DNA of 64,000 nucleotides from Clostridia bacterium. Lineage in GTDB: Bacteria; Bacillota_A; Clostridia; Oscillospirales; Acutalibacteraceae. The notes beneath the pieces were generated by a model, which saw only the letters and a program-made list of their open reading frames with translations, searched no databases and was not told the origin of the DNA. The stretch is from positions 12,438 to 76,437 of the forward strand of contig JAFSFH010000013.1 of NCBI GenBank assembly GCA_017435305.1, written 5' to 3'. Position numbers and translations under genes: made by a program. Shown piece by piece: positions 1 through 11,637 of the stretch (position 1 is the stretch's first letter; each line of letters begins with the position of its first letter).

Positions 1-1
1 T

Positions 2-166
2 CCGTATTTCGTGAAGATCAATCAGTCCTGTCTGGCGAACACCCGTCGGATCGCCCGCTTTGAGACCGCCTTCTCCGGCGCCCTGCGGGTGGTATTCAAA
101 AACGGGGACATGGACTACGTTTCCCGACGAAATCTTAAGCAAGTGAAGGAAAGGTTTGGTTTGTAA
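2..166 (+). CDS. LytTR-family response regulator, C-terminal fragment
   Basis: The window opens inside this gene; 54 codons and a TAA remain. The translation carries the end of a LytTR DNA-binding domain: FVKINQS near the start, then a beta-rich stretch, and the closing VSRRNLKQVKERFG pattern in which the Ser-Arg-Arg turn and the basic helix are typical of the family. LytTR proteins bind direct repeats upstream of their targets, and those followed by a DUF3021 gene usually control their own operon. The next gene, two bases further on, is exactly such a DUF3021 protein, which supports the call. The receiver or N-terminal part lies outside the window, so it is not known whether this is a full two-domain regulator or a short stand-alone LytTR protein. 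Confidence 0.85.
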   Translation, partial: PYFVKINQSCLANTRRIARFETAFSGALRVVFKNGDMDYVSRRNLKQVKERFGL

Positions 167-168
167 GT

Positions 169-573
169 ATGAATAAATATGCAAAAGAATTTTTACATCG
201 CGGTTTGATGTTCGGTGGCTTCGGCCCCGTGGTGGCGGGGATCGTCCTTGCCTTCATTCCCGCCGTGCGGCTGAGCGGCGGCGAGGTGCTGCTGGCGATT
301 CTGTCCACCTATGCGCTGGCGTTTGTTCACGCCGGTGCCAGCGTGTTCAATCAGATCGAGCACTGGTCGATGGCAAAGTCGCTGCTGTGCCATTTCGGCT
401 GTTTGTATCTGGCGTATTCCCTGTGTTATCTGGTAAATTCTTGGATACCCTTTGAGCCGATGGTGCTGGTGATATTCACCGCCGCGTTTGCGGCTGTCTA
501 TTTTGTGGTGTGGGGCATTGTATATGCCTGCATCCGTTCCGCCGAAAAGAAGATGAACCGCCATCTTGGCTGA
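169..573 (+). CDS. DUF3021 family membrane protein
   Basis: A 134-residue integral membrane protein with four hydrophobic segments at about residues 12-32, 38-60, 68-90 and 98-122, and a basic cytoplasmic tail. The conserved GFGP near residue 17, the segment HAGASVFNQIEHW around residues 54-66 and the following KSLLCHFG are family hallmarks of DUF3021. The ATG lies 2 bases after the stop of the LytTR gene, so the two are translationally coupled. In this family the membrane protein is thought to sense a signal or restrain the partner regulator; that role is inferred from context and not from the sequence. A strong terminator follows. Confidence 0.85.
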   Translation: MNKYAKEFLHRGLMFGGFGPVVAGIVLAFIPAVRLSGGEVLLAILSTYALAFVHAGASVFNQIEHWSMAKSLLCHFGCLYLAYSLCYLVNSWIPFEPMVLVIFTAAFAAVYFVVWGIVYACIRSAEKKMNRHLG

Positions 574-586
574 TCTGCCGCAACAG

Positions 587-622
587 AAAACGCCCCCTCC
601 CGTAGCAGGGAGGGGGCGTTAT
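587..622. terminator. Bidirectional rho-independent terminator
   Basis: An 11-bp GC stem (CGCCCCCTCCC paired with GGGAGGGGGCG) and a 6-base loop, with A-rich sequence on the left and a short T run on the right. It sits between the convergent DUF3021 gene and the - strand histidine phosphatase and can serve both. Confidence 0.85.
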
Positions 623-630
623 TGCGTTAT

Positions 631-1326
631 TTAGCGGGTGAGACCCTCGCGGTAGAGGTGCCCGTCACCGGAGTGCTGCACGATCTGGGGGATGACCATA
701 CCGTCGCCGTGGTGGTAGAACAGGATCTCGGTGACACCGGTCAACCCGATGTTGAAGCGGGGGTAGAACACGTTGTAGGGAATGTCCATCACACTGCTGA
801 GGAAAGCCATGCCGAAGCCGTAGTGGGCGAACAGCGCCACCCGATTGGGGCTGTCGCCGACGATGTGATAGCATCCGTTCTCGCGGTCGTGGCGGAGCCC
901 CAGCGACTCCATAAAGGCGTCCACCTCGGCATCCACCCGCTTGACACCTCTCTCGAAGTTGGTGTCGGCGAAATGGGGGTGGGTGTACCATTCCCGTCCC
1001 AGCTTTTTCACCTCAGGATCGTTCAGCTTGCGCACCATTTCGGGCACTTCCAGGATCCACTGATCCTTGCCGTCCTTGTCCTTAGCCTTGAAGTCGTCAA
1101 AGGCCAGCGCCTCGTGGGCCCATTCGCAGATGATCGGCTCCTTCTGCAGCAGGTCGCAGGTGGGGCGGGAGGTCTGCACGGCGCGGTTGGATGCGGAGGC
1201 GTACACCCGATCCAGACCGATGTTGACAAAGCGCTTTGCCAGGGCTTTGGCCTGCTCGTGACCCAGAGGGGTCAGGCTGTCGGGGTCGTAGATGGGCTGT
1301 CCGTGTCGGACGAAATACAGTCGCAT
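631..1326 (-). CDS. Histidine phosphatase superfamily protein
   Basis: A 231-residue soluble protein. The N-terminal FVRHG motif (Arg7, His8, Gly9) supplies the phosphate-accepting histidine of the histidine phosphatase (phosphoglycerate mutase-like) superfamily; SNRAVQTSRPT around residues 46-56 gives the second conserved Arg, and LFAHYG near residue 165 the second catalytic His. The substrate cannot be read from the sequence. The start is supported by AAAGGAG nine bases upstream of the ATG. It is clearly paralogous to the gene at 17189-17917: both share DPDSLTPLG, the SNRA-x-x-T-x-RPTC block and the C-terminal DSHLYREGL-type ending. It diverges from the carbohydrate operon that starts at 1705. 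A sugar-phosphate phosphatase role is only a guess from this setting. Confidence 0.85.
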   Translation of the reverse strand: MRLYFVRHGQPIYDPDSLTPLGHEQAKALAKRFVNIGLDRVYASASNRAVQTSRPTCDLLQKEPIICEWAHEALAFDDFKAKDKDGKDQWILEVPEMVRKLNDPEVKKLGREWYTHPHFADTNFERGVKRVDAEVDAFMESLGLRHDRENGCYHIVGDSPNRVALFAHYGFGMAFLSSVMDIPYNVFYPRFNIGLTGVTEILFYHHGDGMVIPQIVQHSGDGHLYREGLTR

Positions 1327-1577
1327 AGCGGTGCGCTCCTTTCATAATCGAAGGTGTCTGTGAGCATATCCTACCAGTTTTTTCGTCAAAATGCAACTGC
1401 AAATTTCGGGTGTTTTTTCTTCGTTTTTCTTTGCGGGCGGATACGTCGTCTTGCCATGCAAAGGGTAGGGGGACGGCGTTGAATTTTGTTGTGGATTTTG
1501 ACGAATAAAAGCGTTGAATAATTGACATATCTCGCAAAAGAGTTTGCAAAATCCACAAAAAATGTGGAGGTTTTTCG

Positions 1578-1588
1578 TGGAAACCGTT
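1578..1588 (+). promoter_or_regulatory. Candidate operator TGGAAACCGTT
   Basis: The 11-mer TGGAAACCGTT lies about 32 bases upstream of the -35 box that drives the GH2 operon. The same 11-mer occurs on the - strand inside the promoter spacer at 62267-62277, and TGGAAACCGT recurs at 48099-48108. It resembles half of a LacI/CcpA-type operator, but no full palindrome is present here. The function is inference. Confidence 0.3.
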
Positions 1589-1620
1589 GAAAAACTACAT
1601 TGATTAATGAAGAAATGATA

Positions 1621-1649
1621 TTGCATTATTTAGTAAATTTTAGTATAAT
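1621..1649 (+). promoter_or_regulatory. SigmaA promoter of the GH2/ABC operon
   Basis: TTGCAT (1621-1626), a 17-base spacer and TATAAT (1644-1649), leaving a leader of roughly 50 bases before the GH2 start codon. The rest of the 378-base gap from 1327 to 1704 is AT-rich and holds no gene that I can support. Confidence 0.75.
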
Positions 1650-1698
1650 GGCGTTAATAGTGAATTAGTCTGCGGAAGTTTTACCCAAAAGAAGGTGA

Positions 1699-4542
<2,844 letters not shown>

Positions 4543-4613
4543 TGTCCATGACCCCATTTCAATTTTTGTCACATAAATCGATGCTAAATTTTGAAGAAAG
4601 AGAGTTGTAGACC

Positions 4614-7541
4614 ATGAGACGCTTGAAACGCTTTGGAGTGGTTCTGTGTGTGCTGGCATTGCTGTGTCAGTGTATGGTGTTCCCTGTATCGGCTGAGTCG
4701 AAGACAGAGACCACCGGCGCCGAATCCGCTCCCAGTGGCGGCACTCTGATCGAGGGTACGTTTGATTGGTACGTCGACAAACTGCCGACCGACTATGCGA
4801 CCAAACCGATCAAGGTGGACGCCTCCGCCGCGAATAAACTGACCGGCGGCGTCAGCAAGAAGAAGGACGGCCTGTTCTGGGCCCGTGAGGACGGTTCTGC
4901 TCAGTGGCAGGTCACCGCTCCGGAGTCCGCTTGGTACACGGTGTTCCTCACCTATTCCGGTGTGGACGTCGAGGGCGGCACCAGCTCGGATATCGAGCTG
5001 GGTCTGCGGGTCAACGGCAAGTATCCCTATACCGAGGCAGAGCGCTTCGTCCTGCCCCGTATCTGGGTGAATGACGGTCCCGTCCGTGAGGATACCAAGG
5101 GCAACCAGTTCGCTCCCGAACAGAAGGAGCTGTATCAGGCTCAGAAGTATCCCATGCGTGACGTCAACGGCTTTGTGGCCGACGACCTGCGCATCTACCT
5201 GAAGAAGGGTGCCAACACCCTGTCGCTGGAGACCTTCGGCGAGGCCTTTATGCTGTACTCCCTGCATCTGGAGGTACCCGTGGTACTGCCCACCCTGGAG
5301 GAGAAGCTGCAGCAGTGGAAGGACGAGGGCATCTCGTACTATACCGACACCGAGTTGGTGGTGGAGGGCGAGTCCAACGAGAGCAAGTCGGACCGTTCCA
5401 TCATCGGTCAGTCGGATAACAGCAACCCCGGTGTCCGTCCTCCCGACGGCGAGGCCGATGCCTTCGTGCAGAAGGTGAACTACATCGGCGGCTCCAACTG
5501 GTCTATGTCCGATGAGTCCATCACCTGGAAGGTGAAGGCTCCCGAGGCCGGCATCTATAAGTTGGGTGTGCACTTCCGTCAGAACTATCTGGTCAACGCT
5601 ACCTCTTACCGCAGCCTTAAGGTGAACGGGGAGCATCAGTATGCCGAGCAGCAGAGTCTGGCGTTCTACTACAAGAACAGCTGGCAGTTTAATGACAAGC
5701 TGCTGTCCGACGACCGCACGGTTCTGGTGTACCTCGATAAGGGTGAGAATGAGATCACCCTGTCGGTTACGCTGGGTGAATTGGGTTCCTTCAGCGCGCA
5801 GATGGAGGATCTGACCCGCCGTCTGGGCGAGACCTACCGTGCCATCATCGCCATCATCGGTGAGAATCCCGATGCCAACCGCGACTATAACCTGTTCAAC
5901 CGTATCCCCGATCTGGAGCAGAACCTGATGGGTATGCACGACGAGATCGAGGCTATGATCGACTCCCGCCGCACCGAGGATGGCGACATCGACGATATCG
6001 CCGCCCTGCTGAAGAAGATGAACGTGGTGCTGGATAAGATGACGGTCAAGGGCTATGAGGCTCAGAAATATAAGAGCAACTACTACGACTGTTACTCCAG
6101 CTTGTCCGCCCAGCTGCAGGATATGAAGAATATGGCGCTGGACATCGACTGTATGGTGTTCGCCGCTCCCGAGAGCGACTTTGAGCGCACCACCTGCACC
6201 TGGGGTGAGAAGTTCGGCTACGACGTGGAGCGCTTTATCGCCTCCTTCCTGCTGGACTACAATACCGCCGGCGGCGTCGGCGGTGACGAGGTCACCGACC
6301 TGACCCTGTGGGTCAACTGGTCCCGTGACCAGACGCTGGTGCTGAACTCTCTGATCAACGGTCATTTCTCTGCCGAGAATCCCGACGTCAGCGTGACGGT
6401 GCGTATGACCAATGCCTCGCTGCTGCAGGGTATTATGTCCGGCAACGGTCCCGACTGCAGCCTGTCGGATGCCCGTGTGACCCCCATCAATATGGCTATG
6501 CGCGGCGCTCTGGTGGATCTGTCTAAATACGACGACTACGAGGAGGTTTCCTCTTGGTTCGTAGAGGGCGCCGACGTGCCCTATCGCTATGAGGGCGGCG
6601 TATACGGTCTGCCCTCCACCCAGCAGTTCTATATGCTGTTCTACCGTACCGACATCTTCGAGTCCTACGGCCTGGAGGTACCCAAGACCTGGGATGAGTT
6701 CCTGGAGGTAGCCAGCATCCTGATGCTGAACAATATGCAGGTCGGTCTGCCCTTCGTGGAGCTGAAGGACATCTCCCTGACCAACGGCGGTGTGGCGGCG
6801 CTGAACATTTTCCCCACGCTGCTGTTGCAGAACGATCTGTCCCTGTATAACGAAGAGATGGACGGCACCTCCTTCAACGAGGTGGAGACCATGCGCGTCT
6901 TTGAGCAGTGGACCGATTACTATACCAAGTACAACCTGCCCAAGGAATACAACTTCTTCAACCGTTTCCGTATCGGTCTGGTGCCGATGGCCATTCAGTC
7001 CTACGGTCAGTACAGTGCTCTGTCCGCGGCAGCCCCCGAGATCAAGGGTCGCTGGGCGATGGCAGAGATTCCCGGTACTCTGCGTGAGGACGGCACCATC
7101 GACAATACGCAGGCCGGCTTTGGTAACGCGTGTATGATCCTGAAGCTGGCTGAGGAGCGGGGCACCGACGAGGCAGCGTGGAAGCTGCTGAAATGGTGGA
7201 TGCGTGAGGATACCCAGCACCGTTACGCTCTGGACATCGAGTCCATCCTGGGCGTGGCCGGTCGTTACACCTCCGCCAACGTTAACGCCACCTTGAAGCT
7301 GGACTGGGGTCGCGATGCCAGCGGCACCCTGTACGATCAGTGGAACAAGGTGGAGGAGATCGCCGAGATTCCCGGCGGCTACTACGTATCCCGTGCGGTT
7401 GACCAGGCCTTCTGGAACGTGGTCAATATGAACGAGAACCCCAAGGATATGATGAAGAAATGGGGCGAGATCGCCGATGCGGAGATCACGTTCAAGATCG
7501 ATCAGTATAAAGATGAAGAAAAGGAGGGCGACGCTGAATGA
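4614..7541 (+). CDS. Sugar ABC transporter solute-binding protein with two N-terminal beta-sandwich-like domains
   Basis: A 975-residue exported protein, about twice the usual size of a family 1 solute-binding protein. A signal peptide covers residues 1-27 (basic start, hydrophobic core, PVSA cleavage region). Residues 45-240 and 250-395 look like two related beta-rich domains of the CBM6/CBM35 type (W-x-V-x-APE-x-x-x-Y and D-R/L-x-x-YL-x-KG-x-N patterns occur in both). A helical stretch covers 395-520, and the binding-protein fold 560-970 contains GLPSTQQFYMLFYRTD, a common sugar-binder segment. No lipobox Cys is seen, so the anchoring is unclear. Its last four bases overlap the first permease gene (ATGA), which shows coupling. 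The ligand is unknown; the operon's GH2 and GH130 enzymes suggest an oligosaccharide. Confidence 0.85.
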   Translation: MRRLKRFGVVLCVLALLCQCMVFPVSAESKTETTGAESAPSGGTLIEGTFDWYVDKLPTDYATKPIKVDASAANKLTGGVSKKKDGLFWAREDGSAQWQVTAPESAWYTVFLTYSGVDVEGGTSSDIELGLRVNGKYPYTEAERFVLPRIWVNDGPVREDTKGNQFAPEQKELYQAQKYPMRDVNGFVADDLRIYLKKGANTLSLETFGEAFMLYSLHLEVPVVLPTLEEKLQQWKDEGISYYTDTELVVEGESNESKSDRSIIGQSDNSNPGVRPPDGEADAFVQKVNYIGGSNWSMSDESITWKVKAPEAGIYKLGVHFRQNYLVNATSYRSLKVNGEHQYAEQQSLAFYYKNSWQFNDKLLSDDRTVLVYLDKGENEITLSVTLGELGSFSAQMEDLTRRLGETYRAIIAIIGENPDANRDYNLFNRIPDLEQNLMGMHDEIEAMIDSRRTEDGDIDDIAALLKKMNVVLDKMTVKGYEAQKYKSNYYDCYSSLSAQLQDMKNMALDIDCMVFAAPESDFERTTCTWGEKFGYDVERFIASFLLDYNTAGGVGGDEVTDLTLWVNWSRDQTLVLNSLINGHFSAENPDVSVTVRMTNASLLQGIMSGNGPDCSLSDARVTPINMAMRGALVDLSKYDDYEEVSSWFVEGADVPYRYEGGVYGLPSTQQFYMLFYRTDIFESYGLEVPKTWDEFLEVASILMLNNMQVGLPFVELKDISLTNGGVAALNIFPTLLLQNDLSLYNEEMDGTSFNEVETMRVFEQWTDYYTKYNLPKEYNFFNRFRIGLVPMAIQSYGQYSALSAAAPEIKGRWAMAEIPGTLREDGTIDNTQAGFGNACMILKLAEERGTDEAAWKLLKWWMREDTQHRYALDIESILGVAGRYTSANVNATLKLDWGRDASGTLYDQWNKVEEIAEIPGGYYVSRAVDQAFWNVVNMNENPKDMMKKWGEIADAEITFKIDQYKDEEKEGDAE

Positions 7542-8464
7542 GTGCTAATGTCAATGCGCAGGGACGTCTGCGCAAGAGAAAGAGCTTTACGCAGGATGCG
7601 TTGAATATGCCCTATTTGGTGCTGTTGGCGCCCTTCCTGATCCTGTTCCTGGTGTTTACCATTATTCCCATCGGTTATTCCGTGGTGTTGAGCTTCTTCG
7701 ATTACGACGTGGTCAACACCCCCACCTTCTCGGGTCTGGATAACTACCTGAGAATGTTCGTTAACGACTATGAGTTCCCCATTGCGGTACTCAATACGTT
7801 AAAGTTCGCCGTGGTGACCGGTCCCATCAGCTTCGCGCTGGCCTTCCTGCTGGCGTGGATGATCAATGAGTTCGGCCCCAAGACCCGCAGCGTGTTGTCG
7901 TTCCTGTTTTATTCCCCCGCTCTGGTGGGTAACGGCTACTTCATCTGGCAGATTATGTTCTCCGGTGATAGCTACGGTTACGTCAACAGCCTGCTGATGT
8001 CCATGAACATCCTCACCGAGCCCATCGTGTGGTTCCGTGACCCCAATTACGCGTTCACCATCGTTATGATCGTGCAGTTGTGGATGAGTATGGGTATCTC
8101 CTTCCTGGCGAATATCGCCGGTCTGAACAACGTGGACGAGGCGATGTACGAGGCAGGCGCCATCGACGGTATCCGTAACCGTTGGGCAGAGCTGTGGTAC
8201 ATCACCATCCCGTCTATGAAGAGCATTCTGCTGTTCTCGGCGGTTATGCAGGTGCAGTCCACCTTCTCCATCAGTGCGGTGGCCACCACCCTGACCGGCT
8301 TCCCCAGCGTTAACCACTCTACCGAGACGATATTGACCCACATCACCGACGTTGGTACCATTCGTTTCGATATGGGTTATGCATCGGCTCTGTCGGTGTT
8401 CCTGTTTGCGTTGATGATGATCGTCCGTTTGGGTCTCGGACGGTTGTTGATAGATAAGGATTAA
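7538..8464 (+). CDS. Sugar ABC transporter permease, MalF/UgpA type (pair 1)
   Basis: A 308-residue inner membrane protein with six predicted membrane helices, the first being LAPFLILFLVFTIIPIGYS at about residues 28-47. The cytoplasmic EAA loop, which docks the ATPase, reads EAMYEAGAIDG near residues 199-209 and is followed by a W-x-x-x-x-x-IP pattern. It overlaps the solute-binding protein gene by 4 bases and is followed 16 bases later by its MalG-type partner. No ATPase gene is present in the window, so a shared MsmK-like ATPase encoded elsewhere is expected. Confidence 0.9.
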   Translation: MSANVNAQGRLRKRKSFTQDALNMPYLVLLAPFLILFLVFTIIPIGYSVVLSFFDYDVVNTPTFSGLDNYLRMFVNDYEFPIAVLNTLKFAVVTGPISFALAFLLAWMINEFGPKTRSVLSFLFYSPALVGNGYFIWQIMFSGDSYGYVNSLLMSMNILTEPIVWFRDPNYAFTIVMIVQLWMSMGISFLANIAGLNNVDEAMYEAGAIDGIRNRWAELWYITIPSMKSILLFSAVMQVQSTFSISAVATTLTGFPSVNHSTETILTHITDVGTIRFDMGYASALSVFLFALMMIVRLGLGRLLIDKD

Positions 8465-8480
8465 AGGAGGGGAGAGCGTA

Positions 8481-9374
8481 ATGGAAAAACAGAAAAAATT
8501 GCGAATGAAAGTCGCTAAGAAGAAAAGCTATAAGCGCTTTACCCGTTCCCGTGTTGCTAACGTTTTGTTTGTCAGCTTCCTGTTGCTGGCCGGCTTGTTT
8601 ATGGTCCTGCCGCTGATCTACTCGGTGATGACCTCCTTTAAGCCGCTGGATGAATTGATGGCGTTCCCGCCGAAATTCTACGTGACCCGTCCCACCCTGT
8701 ACAACTACACGGTGCTGCCCAGCTTGCTGGATAACCTGCAGGTGCCCTTCTCCCGCTACGCCTTCAATACGCTGTTCATCAGTGTGGCGATCACGGTGGG
8801 TCACGTGATCCTGTCCGGTATGGCGGCCTTTACGCTGTCTAATTGTAAGCATAAGCTGATCTCCGTCGTGTTCTGGAGTGTCCAGGTGGCGCTGCTGTTC
8901 AACGGCTACACCCTGGGTATTCCGCAGTATCTGATCTTCTCCAAACTGGGCATTATTGATACCTATTGGGTATACATATTGCCGGCCCTGCAGTCCACAA
9001 CCGGTGTCTTCCTGATGAAGCAGTATATGGACGTCAGTGTGCCGAAGGCCCTGATGGAGGCGGCGCTGTTGGACGGCGCCGGCTACTATCGAATCTTCTG
9101 GACTCTGGTGATGCCGCTGGTTAAGCCGGCGTGGCTGACCCTGTCCCTGTTCGCTTTCCGTGACGCGTGGGCCATGCAGCCCGGCGGCACCATCTTCAGC
9201 GAAAACCTGAAAACGCTGCCCGTCGCCATGAACCAGATCGCCGCCAGCGGTATTGCCCGTTCCGGTAGCGTGATGGCGGCCACGGTGCTGCTGATGATAC
9301 CTCCGATTCTGGTGTATCTGGTCTCCCAGTCCAACGTTATGGAGACCATGTCCTCGGCAGGTATGAAGGATTGA
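8481..9374 (+). CDS. Sugar ABC transporter permease, MalG/UgpE type (pair 1)
   Basis: A 297-residue permease with six helices. After a basic N-terminus comes a first hydrophobic segment (about 29-50) and the short VMTSFKPLDEL region usual for MalG-type subunits. The EAA loop is MEAALLDGAGYYRIF at about residues 191-205, followed by LVMPLVKPA. GGGGAG-like Shine-Dalgarno sequence (AAAGGAGGGGAG) lies just upstream. It is the partner of the preceding permease; together they form the channel for the 975-residue binding protein. The C-terminus is short and close to the last helix. Confidence 0.9.
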   Translation: MEKQKKLRMKVAKKKSYKRFTRSRVANVLFVSFLLLAGLFMVLPLIYSVMTSFKPLDELMAFPPKFYVTRPTLYNYTVLPSLLDNLQVPFSRYAFNTLFISVAITVGHVILSGMAAFTLSNCKHKLISVVFWSVQVALLFNGYTLGIPQYLIFSKLGIIDTYWVYILPALQSTTGVFLMKQYMDVSVPKALMEAALLDGAGYYRIFWTLVMPLVKPAWLTLSLFAFRDAWAMQPGGTIFSENLKTLPVAMNQIAASGIARSGSVMAATVLLMIPPILVYLVSQSNVMETMSSAGMKD

Positions 9375-9414
9375 TAGTATGAGTATGATACAAAATCGAA
9401 AGGGGGATCGCTGA

Positions 9415-11619
9415 ATGATACGTTCTAAGAACAGAACGCCCGCACAGACGCTGCGGCGCGTGCTCGCCCTGGTGATGGCGCTGCTGCTTTTGGGCAGTGT
9501 GTCCGTCTCCGCGGTCGAGATGGATAGTGTTCCGTATTATTCTTATACCTATTGGGAAGGCCCCAGTCGTTACGAGGCCATCCCCATGCGCGCTATGTAT
9601 GAGCCGGTCAGCGAGTTGGACGCCGATTCGCTTGGCTTGGATAAAGGATTTGATAGCGCGCAGTACGTCACGCTGTCCCAGGATCACACCGAGCTGTACA
9701 TTCTGGATAGCGGCAACAGCCGCATCGTTGTGGTGGATACCGATACGCTGGAGGTTCTGCGCATTATCGGCGAGATCAACGGCGACGGTGAGACGCTGAA
9801 CTATAAAGAGGCTCAGGGTATGTACGTGGATCACAACGGTGATCTGTACATCGCCGACGAGCAGGGCAGGCGCGTGATTATTGCGGATGCGGACGGCAAC
9901 CTCATCCGCGTGCTGGATCGCTCCGGTCTGAGCGCCGAAAAGGGCGTGCCGGACGATCTGGAGTATGCACCCATCCGTGTCATTAAGGATACTAAGGGCT
10001 ATCTGTACGTGGCTTCCTTCGGTTGCTACTACGGTGTTCTGGTATACGATAACAACCTGGAGTTCCTGGGCTTCCACGGCTCCTTTAAGGTGCAGCAGTC
10101 TGTGAGCGACACCATCGTCGGCTGGTTCGAGAGCCTGTTTATGACCAATGAAAAGGCGGCGAACCAGGCGGATAAACTGTCCGGCGACGTGCTGGATATC
10201 GCCATCGATCCGGACGGTATGCTGTACACTCTGACCGGCGGTGTGGATTACGGACAGATCAAGCGTATGGGCCTGAACGGTAACCAGACGCTGAATCACA
10301 AGTTCGGCTTCACCTCCCAGAGCGGTGACCTGATCAATTTCCGTGAGTCGGTGGGCTCCATCTGGTATGACCATATCCAGTACGTGTCCTCGCTGACCGA
10401 TATTACGGTGGATTCCGACGGCTATTTCTACATTATGGATAGCTCCCGCAGCCGTATCTTCATGTACGATGAGGAGTGCCGTATGCTGTCCGCCTTCACC
10501 ACCGGCTACGGTAACGGTACCCAGGTGGGTAACTTCAGTACCCCCACCTCGCTGACCGTGTCCGGCGACAAGCTGTTTGTGCTGGACTCCCTGCGCAATA
10601 TCGCCACGGTGTTTAAGCTGACCGACTACGGCGCATTGGTCAAAAAGGCCGACGCGCTGACCATCAGCGGTGAATACGACGAGGCACTGCCCCTGTGGGA
10701 GCAGGTCGTTAAGCTGGACGGCAACAATCAGCGTGCCTACGAGGGCATCGGCAAGGCGATGCTGACCACCGCCAACCAGCTGCAGGACGACGAGGGTATG
10801 GACGAGGCTCGTCCCTATTACGAGCGCGCGATGGAGTACGCCGAAAAGGGTAACGACCAGCAGACCTATTCTCAGGCCTACGAGGAGATCCAGACCGAGT
10901 GGATCTCGGTGAACTTCTGGTGGCTGTTCCTGCTGTGTCTGGCTCTGGTGGGCGGCATTGCGGCGCTGCTGGTGCTGTCTAAGAAGCGGAAGCTCTTTGA
11001 GATCAAGAATCCGCAGTGGAGGACGGCACTGACCGTCCCGCTGCATCCCTTCCAGGCGTTTAACTCGCTGAAGAACCAGAAGACCGGCTCGATTCCGCTG
11101 GCGCTGCTGTTTGTGGTGCTGTTCTATCTGACCACCGTTTCCAAGGATCTGTACGGCGGCTTTATGTACGTGATGACCGATACGTCTACCTATAATGCGC
11201 TGTACACACTGATCGGTTCCGTGGGCATCCTGCTGCTGTGGGTCATTACCAACTGGGGTTTGTGCATCCTGAATGAGGGTAAGGGCTCGCTCAAAGAGGT
11301 GTTCATTATGTCCTCTTACAGCATGGCTCCCATGATCGTGTACGCGGTGGTGTTCACCGTGATCACTCACGTGATCCCCTCCACCGGCACCTCCACCTTC
11401 AGCCTGCTGAGCACCATCGTGGCCATCTATATGGTGCTGCTGATGCTGATCGGTATGACGGTGATTCACGAGTATTCCTTCTTTAAGGCTATGGGTATGG
11501 CGATTCTGAGCGTACTCGGTATGGTCCTGGTCGCGTTTGTTATTTTCTCGGTTATTCTGCTGGCCCAGCAGTTCATTATGTTCGGTGTGGCGCTGGTGGA
11601 AGAAGCCCTATTACGATAA
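9415..11619 (+). CDS. NHL beta-propeller / TPR / Yip1-like membrane protein
   Basis: A 734-residue protein of composite design. Residues 1-27 form a signal peptide. Residues about 80-410 hold around six NHL-like repeats, seen as LYILDSGNSRIVVVD, LYIADEQGRRVII, LYTLTGG, FYIMDSSRSRIFMYD and LFVLDSLRN, expected to fold as an extracytoplasmic beta-propeller. Residues 415-490 form TPR-like helices (ALPLWEQVVKLDG, ARPYYERAMEYAEKG). One membrane helix follows at about 500-520, and then a Yip1-type membrane domain (about 555-734) with five or so helices. It lies inside the sugar ABC operon, 40 bases after a permease and 18 before the DUF5696 gene. Genes of this type recur beside such importers in Firmicutes. 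A sensing or assembly role is possible, but none is known to me. Confidence 0.75.
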   Translation: MIRSKNRTPAQTLRRVLALVMALLLLGSVSVSAVEMDSVPYYSYTYWEGPSRYEAIPMRAMYEPVSELDADSLGLDKGFDSAQYVTLSQDHTELYILDSGNSRIVVVDTDTLEVLRIIGEINGDGETLNYKEAQGMYVDHNGDLYIADEQGRRVIIADADGNLIRVLDRSGLSAEKGVPDDLEYAPIRVIKDTKGYLYVASFGCYYGVLVYDNNLEFLGFHGSFKVQQSVSDTIVGWFESLFMTNEKAANQADKLSGDVLDIAIDPDGMLYTLTGGVDYGQIKRMGLNGNQTLNHKFGFTSQSGDLINFRESVGSIWYDHIQYVSSLTDITVDSDGYFYIMDSSRSRIFMYDEECRMLSAFTTGYGNGTQVGNFSTPTSLTVSGDKLFVLDSLRNIATVFKLTDYGALVKKADALTISGEYDEALPLWEQVVKLDGNNQRAYEGIGKAMLTTANQLQDDEGMDEARPYYERAMEYAEKGNDQQTYSQAYEEIQTEWISVNFWWLFLLCLALVGGIAALLVLSKKRKLFEIKNPQWRTALTVPLHPFQAFNSLKNQKTGSIPLALLFVVLFYLTTVSKDLYGGFMYVMTDTSTYNALYTLIGSVGILLLWVITNWGLCILNEGKGSLKEVFIMSSYSMAPMIVYAVVFTVITHVIPSTGTSTFSLLSTIVAIYMVLLMLIGMTVIHEYSFFKAMGMAILSVLGMVLVAFVIFSVILLAQQFIMFGVALVEEALLR

Positions 11620-11637
11620 TCGGCAGAAAGGAGAGCT

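Noticed and set aside
1342..1626. A 94-codon - strand frame upstream of the histidine phosphatase
   Set aside because: AT-rich non-coding sequence without a ribosome site; it overlaps the promoter region of the GH2 operon.
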